Origin: Nocardia jiangxiensis NBRC 101359
GTDB lineage: Bacteria > Actinomycetota > Actinomycetes > Mycobacteriales > Mycobacteriaceae
NCBI RefSeq assembly: GCF_000308615.1
Contig: NZ_BAGB01000172.1
Coordinates: 1-64,000 of the forward strand
Length of the DNA stretch: 64,000 nt
Reading direction: 5' to 3'
The notes under the pieces were generated by a model. It was not told where the DNA came from. It saw nothing but the letters and a program-made list of their open reading frames with translations, and ran no database searches. Below are positions 59,477 through 64,000 of the stretch, piece by piece; position 1 is the stretch's first letter, and the number at the start of each line of letters is the position of its first letter. Position numbers and translations under genes: made by a program.

Positions 59477-60232
59477 TCACGCCGCGATCGGATCGGCGCC
59501 CAGCGCGCTCAGCAGCGAACGCCGGAGCTGTTGGAACTGCCGCTGGGCCGGGTCGCGCGGGCCGTCGATATCGATGTCGATGTCGACGCCGATGCGCCCG
59601 CGGTCCAGGATCAGCACCCGCTCGGCCAGGGTGATGGCCTCGTCGACATCGTGGGTCACCAGCAGGACGGTCGGGCGATGGGCCGCGACCAGGCGATGCA
59701 ACAGCGCGTGCATGCGCATGCGGGTCAGCGCGTCGAGGGCGCCGAAGGGTTCGTCGGCCAACAGCAATTCCGGCTCGCCGACCAGCGCGCGAGCGAGCGC
59801 GGCCCGCTGCTGCTCGCCACCGGAAAGTTCACCGGGCCAAGCTTTTTCACGTCCGGCCAGGCCCACTTCACCCAACAGCGCCGAGGCCGCTGCCCGGCGC
59901 GAACGAGGCTGGCCGAAAAGGATGTTCGGCAGCACCCGCTTCCAGGGCAGCAGCCGCGAGTCCTGGAACACCATCGATGTCCGCGAGGGCACCCGCAGCA
60001 GGCCCTCCCCCGCGACGCCGTGGTCGATGCCGGCCAGTGCCCGCAACAGCGTGGACTTACCGGACCCGCTCTTACCGAGCAGCGCCACGAACCGGCCCGC
60101 GGGAATCGTCAGATCGACGTTGTCGAGTACGGCCCGGCTACCGAACCTGCGGGTCAAACCGTCCAACTGCACACCCGCACCGACATCCGCAGGTCGTTCG
60201 GCCGATATCAGTCGGCCAGAGTCTGCCGCCAC
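59477..60232 (-). CDS. ssuB: ABC importer ATPase, SsuB/TauB type
   Basis: 251 residues. Walker A GKSGSGKST, Q-loop MVFQDSRLLPWKRVL (typical SsuB), signature LSGGEQQRAALARAL, Walker B LLLADEPFGALDALTR, H-loop LLVTHDVDEAI. A GTG at 60232 with GAAAGG upstream is chosen, giving a 25-bp overlap with the permease. An IDIDIDID-type run near the C-terminus is encoded by a short GATATC/GATGTC repeat. Energises import of sulfonates or related compounds. Confidence 0.9.
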   Translation of the reverse strand: MAADSGRLISAERPADVGAGVQLDGLTRRFGSRAVLDNVDLTIPAGRFVALLGKSGSGKSTLLRALAGIDHGVAGEGLLRVPSRTSMVFQDSRLLPWKRVLPNILFGQPRSRRAAASALLGEVGLAGREKAWPGELSGGEQQRAALARALVGEPELLLADEPFGALDALTRMRMHALLHRLVAAHRPTVLLVTHDVDEAITLAERVLILDRGRIGVDIDIDIDGPRDPAQRQFQQLRRSLLSALGADPIAA

Positions 60233-61053
60233 GACAACACCTTTCGCTCCAGGATCCGGATTCCCGAATCGCACAGCAGGCCGAAGATCCCGTAGACCGC
60301 CAGGGCGACGAGGATGACGTCGGCCTGACCGTAGTTCTGGGCGTCCTGCATCATCTTTCCCAGACCGTCGGTCGCATTGACCGACTCGACCACCACGAGC
60401 ACCAGCCAGGACGTATTCACCGCCAGCCGCAATCCGAGGAAGAATCCCGGTAGCGATCCGGGAATCACCACCTGCCGGATGAAGTCGAATCGGGAAACAC
60501 TCTGAATCTCCGACAATTCGACGAGCCGCCGATCGATGCCGATCAATGCCGAATGCGTCGGCACGTAGAGGGTGACCGCGGCGGCGAGCATGATCAGCAC
60601 GACCTTGAAGCCGTCGCCGATGCCCAGCCACAGGATCATCAACGGCACCAATCCCAGGGTGGGGATCGAGCGTTTGAGCTGGACGACACCGTCCACCAGG
60701 GACTCTCCGACGCGCGAGAGTCCGGCGATGAGGGCGAGGGTCGTACCGATCAGCACGCCCAGCACCACCCCGGTGGCCACCCGCTGCACGGACACCGCGA
60801 TATTGCTCAGCAGCTGACCGTCGGTGACCAACTCCCATGCGGTCGCCACGACCGTCCACGGCGCGGACAATTTCCGCGGGTCGAGCAACCCGAGGTATGC
60901 CCCTGCCGACCAGGCCGCGAGCAACAGCACCACGCCGAGCAACCTGGCGAACGGGACCTGCCGACGCAGGCCGAGGCGGCGGCGGGCAGGTCGCGCGGTG
61001 AAACCGGCTGCGGGCGCGGGCAGCGCGGATAGATGTGCGGAGACGACGGTCAT
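60208..61053 (-). CDS. ssuC: ABC importer permease, SsuC/TauC type
   Basis: 281-residue membrane subunit with about six helices in the BPD_transp_1 domain. SsuC landmarks: SVQRVATGVVLGVLIGTTLALIAGLSR, PTLGLVPLMILWLGIGDGFKV, and the EAA loop (IQSVSRFDFIRQVVIPGSLPGFFLGLRL). The start ATG is 4 bp after the binding-protein stop. Works with the ATPase and binding protein on either side. Confidence 0.92.
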   Translation of the reverse strand: MTVVSAHLSALPAPAAGFTARPARRRLGLRRQVPFARLLGVVLLLAAWSAGAYLGLLDPRKLSAPWTVVATAWELVTDGQLLSNIAVSVQRVATGVVLGVLIGTTLALIAGLSRVGESLVDGVVQLKRSIPTLGLVPLMILWLGIGDGFKVVLIMLAAAVTLYVPTHSALIGIDRRLVELSEIQSVSRFDFIRQVVIPGSLPGFFLGLRLAVNTSWLVLVVVESVNATDGLGKMMQDAQNYGQADVILVALAVYGIFGLLCDSGIRILERKVLSWRQTLAD

Positions 61054-61057
61054 CAGG

Positions 61058-62143
61058 TCACCCCTGTGCCTCGGTGCGATACTGCGGAGCCACCGCTTGC
61101 GCGGCGATCTTCTCGAATCGCCGGTCGAACAGCTGGTGAGCGTCGAAGGATTTCCCGAACGCACCCGAGCCGGTGATCAAGTCGATCGTCTTCTGCTCCC
61201 AGTCGATCGATCCGTCCCAGCTCTCCGGAAAATACGGGCGTTCGGTCGTGGCCATGATGCGGCGGCCGTCGGACTCGCTGACGCCCTGATTCCGGACGTA
61301 ATAGTCGGCGATCCACCGGTCCTGGTTCTCCCATTCCCAGACCTTCGCGCGAGCCCAGAACTTGACGAATTGCGTTACGGCCGCCAGCTTCTCGTCATCG
61401 CCGAGCACCGAGGTCGGCGCCCACAGCACGCTCAGTGCGTCGACCGCGTCGGACTGCACCGTGGTAGCGCCCGCGGACCGGTACTGCGCGAGGTATTTCG
61501 TCAGCGATGGTTCGGCCAGCGGCGCCACATCGACCTGTTTGCCCTGTAGCGCGGTGAGGAACTGCGGGCTGTTGAGTCGAACGAGCGTGACGTCTTTCGT
61601 GCCGAGCCCGGCCTGTTGCAGACTCCGCAGCACCACACCACCCTGGGCCTGGCCGGGTGAGAAGGCGATCTTCTTACCGCGCAGATCCTGCAAGGTGTGG
61701 ACAGCGCTGCCCGGGGCGGTCGCCAGGCCGTAGTTGGGGGTGCTGCGCCAGAGCACGGCGACGATACGGGTGTCCAGACCCTGTGCGTGCGCTTGGATGG
61801 AGGGAATTCCGGCGTTACTTGCCAATTCCACCGCGCCGCCCTTGAATGCCTGGATCACATCCGGCCCGGCCGAAACATTCGGCCAATCCGACACGGTGAA
61901 CGGCAGTCTGCCGATCTGACCGCTACTGGTCAGGGCGACCTGCATATCGGTCGCCGAGATCTTCAGCGACGTACCGGGCGGGACGCCGGCCGGGAGCGGC
62001 TTGCTCAGGTCGGACGACCCGCCGGAAGTTGCACAGGCCGAAGTGGCACAGGCTGCGATCGACACCACGAACAACGCCGAGCCGACCCTGCGGATCAGGC
62101 GTGTCCTGCGCGTCGACCGTCGCGGTTCGATGAGCTTTCTCAT
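61058..62143 (-). CDS. ssuA: ABC substrate-binding lipoprotein, SsuA/TauA type
   Basis: 361 residues. Signal peptide with basic N-terminus and a Cys at the end of VVSIAACATSACA; two possible lipobox Cys. Mature part: FTVSDWPNVSAGPDVIQAFKGGAVELASNAGIPSIQAHAQGLDTRIVAVLW, the usual sulfonate/nitrate/taurine binding-protein fold, and KKIAFSPGQAQGGVVLRSLQQAG. The start at 62143 is chosen over a GTG at 62176 on signal-peptide grounds. Ligand likely an organosulfur compound. Confidence 0.9.
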   Translation of the reverse strand: MRKLIEPRRSTRRTRLIRRVGSALFVVSIAACATSACATSGGSSDLSKPLPAGVPPGTSLKISATDMQVALTSSGQIGRLPFTVSDWPNVSAGPDVIQAFKGGAVELASNAGIPSIQAHAQGLDTRIVAVLWRSTPNYGLATAPGSAVHTLQDLRGKKIAFSPGQAQGGVVLRSLQQAGLGTKDVTLVRLNSPQFLTALQGKQVDVAPLAEPSLTKYLAQYRSAGATTVQSDAVDALSVLWAPTSVLGDDEKLAAVTQFVKFWARAKVWEWENQDRWIADYYVRNQGVSESDGRRIMATTERPYFPESWDGSIDWEQKTIDLITGSGAFGKSFDAHQLFDRRFEKIAAQAVAPQYRTEAQG

Positions 62144-62196
62144 CTGTCGATCGTCGCGAATTATGTTGCGGCCCACAATATTCGACCGACTTAAAA

Positions 62197-63396
62197 TTAC
62201 CGGGACTCGAACTGCGGCGCCGTCGCCGCCACTCGGTGCGTACCGAAACCGTCCGCTGCGACGGCGAGCGGATCGGTGTAGAGGCGATGCAGCAGTACCG
62301 TCGCGGCAGCAGTCTCCAATGAGCGTCCCGGGAACGATGTGCCCGTGATGCGGTGCCGGGCGGACGAACGCATCTGCGCCCGTGCGGCGATGGCGTCCAA
62401 GTAGGTGGCGCGCACCGCGGGCAGGCCGGTGAAGGCCCGGTCGGTGATGATGAGCGTCTCCGGATTCAGCACGTCGAGCAGGGCGGCGGCCACCGCGGCG
62501 AGCCCGCGAGCACGTTCCTCGAACAGGGCATGCGCCCGCGGGTCGGTTTCGGCCGCGGCGATCAGCGCCGGAATCGTCGGGCTTTCGACGAGTCGCAGTG
62601 CGGCAGCGCGTCTTTCGAGCGACCGATCAGAGTAGGCGTCGAGCAGGCCCGTCCCCTCGGATCCGACGCCGGACGGTACGAGGGTGGCCAGCGACCCTGC
62701 GGAGGAGCCGGGGCCGTAATGGACTCGGCCGTCGACGGCGAAGGCGGCATCGATGACATTGCCGACGAACAGCACCGCCGCCGAGGCATCCGAGCCCAGG
62801 ACGCCGAACAGCTGTTCCGCGTGCACCATCGCGCGAGCATGGCTGTCGAGTTCGACCGGTAGTCCGGTCAGCCGCACCAGCAGGTCCCGAATGGGCGTGT
62901 CCTGCAAACGCAGCAGCGGATGCGACAGCACCACACCGGCTTCCGGGTCGACCCAGCCGCCGGTCGCGACGCCGACGCCGAACAGTCGGATGGCGCCGGG
63001 GAGTTCGCGGCGCAGCGCAGCGAGCGCGGTGGCCGCATCCTCGACCAGATCGTCGCCCTCGAGCGTGCGGTGCGGAACCATCGCGTCGGCCACGATCGTC
63101 CCGGCGATGTCGATCACCGCGACCCGGGTCTGACTGGCCGCGAAATGGATGGCCGCCACCGCATTTCGCCGGTCGAGCTCCAGGGGCGAATGCGGCCGTC
63201 CCACTCGCTGCGAGCGGTCCGCCGGGGGCGATTCGCGCAGCAGACCCGCATCGAGCAGCGCCCGGGTCCGACTCGTCACCGTCGCCGGGGACAGGCCCGC
63301 GTGCGCGGCGATCACCGAACGCGATGCGCTGCCCGATTTCAACAGCGCGCGTAGCACCGCGCCCGCGGCCGTCGGCCACTGCATCGCCGGTCTCAT
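62197..63396 (-). CDS. ROK-family transcriptional regulator
   Basis: 399 residues. N-terminal winged HTH (about 5-65; GAVLRALLKSGSASRSVIAAHAGLSPATVTSRTRALLDAGLL) and a ROK sugar-kinase-like domain (AVIDIAGTIVADAM; FGVGVATGGWVDPEAGVVLSHPLL; VELDSHARAMVHAEQLFG). The ROK zinc motif CxCGxxGC is not seen and the loop is replaced by GSDASAAVLFVGNVI, so it is probably a pure sensor. First gene of the operon ahead of ssuA. ATG at 63396 with GGAGG close upstream; the next Met at 63384 is an alternative. Confidence 0.9.
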   Translation of the reverse strand: MRPAMQWPTAAGAVLRALLKSGSASRSVIAAHAGLSPATVTSRTRALLDAGLLRESPPADRSQRVGRPHSPLELDRRNAVAAIHFAASQTRVAVIDIAGTIVADAMVPHRTLEGDDLVEDAATALAALRRELPGAIRLFGVGVATGGWVDPEAGVVLSHPLLRLQDTPIRDLLVRLTGLPVELDSHARAMVHAEQLFGVLGSDASAAVLFVGNVIDAAFAVDGRVHYGPGSSAGSLATLVPSGVGSEGTGLLDAYSDRSLERRAAALRLVESPTIPALIAAAETDPRAHALFEERARGLAAVAAALLDVLNPETLIITDRAFTGLPAVRATYLDAIAARAQMRSSARHRITGTSFPGRSLETAAATVLLHRLYTDPLAVAADGFGTHRVAATAPQFESR

Positions 63397-63574
63397 AGGC
63401 CTCCGGTTCCGTCCGGTCCCCACTCGTCTCGGCCCGACCATACGAGACCGGGCGGCATTCGGGACCGTTCCGCCTCAGCGTGATCCGAACTCGGGCGAAT
63501 CGGGCGATCGACGGCCGCCCGGCCGTCCGGGATGCCATTTCGGAACCGGTCCGAATTAATTTGCCGAGAAAAAT

Positions 63575-63591
63575 AAATATCGCGGATATTT
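63575..63591 (+). promoter_or_regulatory. 17-bp palindrome in ROK / TauD divergent promoter
   Basis: AAATATC-GCG-GATATTT, perfect 7-bp arms in an AT-rich patch of an otherwise GC-rich region. It lies 179 bp upstream of the ROK gene and 149 bp upstream of the dioxygenase. Related half-sites (GAATTAAT, GGAATTAATATCC at 63634-63646) occur nearby. Probable operator for the ROK regulator or a sulfur regulator. Nothing else is visible in the 343-bp gap 63397-63739. Confidence 0.6.
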
Positions 63592-63739
63592 GAAATCACA
63601 GCGAAGGCAACGAGTGCGGTTCAGGAGTGGGCGGAATTAATATCCATTGCACTGCGGAGGTCGAACAAGCTGTCCCCCAAGGTATTCCGGCACAGGTCGC
63701 GACGGTCGACCGGATGCATCCCGAATGGAGCACAGAGAT

Positions 63740-64000
63740 ATGACAGAAACCATCGAACATGTGGATACCCTCACCGTGCGGCGGGTTGCCGGACATATCG
63801 GTGCGGAAATTTCCGGTGTCGACCTGAGCCGCCCCCTCGACGACGAGACCGTCGCGCGGCTGCGCCGCAAACTGCTGAAGTACAAGGTGCTGTTCTTCCG
63901 CGATCAGCATCTGGGCCACGCCGAGCAGATCGAGTTCGGCCGTCGCTTCGGTGAACTCACCCACGCCCACCCGCATGAGGACGCGCCGCCGAGTGACGCT
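63740..64000 (+). CDS. TauD/TfdA-family Fe(II)/2-oxoglutarate dioxygenase, partial
   Basis: 87 N-terminal residues; the gene runs off the window. TVRRVAGHIGAEISGVDLSRPLDDETVARLRRKLLKYKVLFFRDQHLGHAEQIEFGRRFGELTHAHPH is a clear TauD/AtsK-type start. The iron-binding HxD...H motifs lie beyond the edge. GGAG nine bases before the ATG. Such enzymes release sulfite or sulfate from taurine, alkyl sulfonates or alkyl sulfates. Divergent from the ROK-ssuABC-like operon, with which it shares an apparent operator. Confidence 0.88.
   Translation, partial: MTETIEHVDTLTVRRVAGHIGAEISGVDLSRPLDDETVARLRRKLLKYKVLFFRDQHLGHAEQIEFGRRFGELTHAHPHEDAPPSDA

Noticed and set aside
1..64000. CRISPR arrays, rRNA operons, insertion sequences or transposases
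   Set aside because: No array of regularly spaced repeats, no rRNA stretch and no transposase-like protein was seen in any frame. The short repeats found are operators or coding repeats.

Overview
This is a high-GC (about 68-70%) actinobacterial chromosome segment, most likely Nocardia or a close relative in the Mycobacteriales. The evidence is gene content: a DosR/DosS pair with the mycobacterial key residues, hspX-type Hsp20, the OtsB1 triple-domain protein, Rv1733c-, Rv2004c- and Acg-like genes, an Eis-like acetyltransferase, and frequent GTG starts with ATGA/GTGA overlaps. All functions are assigned by reading motifs; no database search was possible.

Left part (1-19.3 kb). The window opens on the 3' half of a tRNA-Pro(GGG) gene, probably the scar of a site-specific integration, followed by a terminator. 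A minus-strand diguanylate cyclase and an HSL-type esterase follow, then a YjbQ-like gene. From 13.05 to 3.59 kb runs one tightly coupled minus-strand operon: a DszA/NtaA-type flavin monooxygenase, a complete peptide/nickel-type ABC importer, an SsuD-type monooxygenase joined in frame to a cysteine-dioxygenase-like cupin, and an alpha/beta hydrolase. A divergent LysR regulator stands at its head, and the set looks like an organosulfur scavenging system. After a DJ-1/PfpI protein comes a decayed one-carbon module (GcvT/LigM-type fragment, MetF, PurU, FolD remnant), with an orphan SsuA/TauA-like binding protein at its tail and a truncated second MTHFR across a rearrangement junction near 18.78 kb.

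Centre (19.3-45.2 kb). This is a contiguous dormancy (DosR-regulon-like) island: a DUF3349-PhoU fusion, universal stress proteins (four), Hsp20, an APH/AAA kinase, a hibernation-promoting-factor-like protein, HAD-OtsB-GH65, a Rip3-like site-2 protease, a PNPOx-fold protein, a CBS-BON protein, an Rv1733c-like membrane protein, two Acg-type nitroreductases, DosS, a GyrI-like/DUF302 protein, DosR, phosphoketolase and two GAF/ANTAR-type proteins. Ten matches to a GGGNC-N4-GNCCC pattern lie upstream of these transcription units, so the island appears to carry its own sensor, regulator and target operators.

Right part (45.4-64 kb). A PhoP-like response regulator and a histidine kinase with a long Pro/Gly-rich extracytoplasmic insert are preceded by TCACAGC-type direct repeats. 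A further such repeat precedes a 43-residue gene (48410-48541). Next come an acyl-CoA ligase / saccharopine-dehydrogenase-like / SDR operon divergent from a TetR gene with three palindromes on a 22-bp period; a MmyB-like regulator divergent from an ADH-DUF2255-SDR operon; an Eis-like gene; and a second sulfur-type module (monooxygenase, SsuB/SsuC/SsuA-like ABC, ROK regulator) divergent from a TauD-like dioxygenase that runs off the end.
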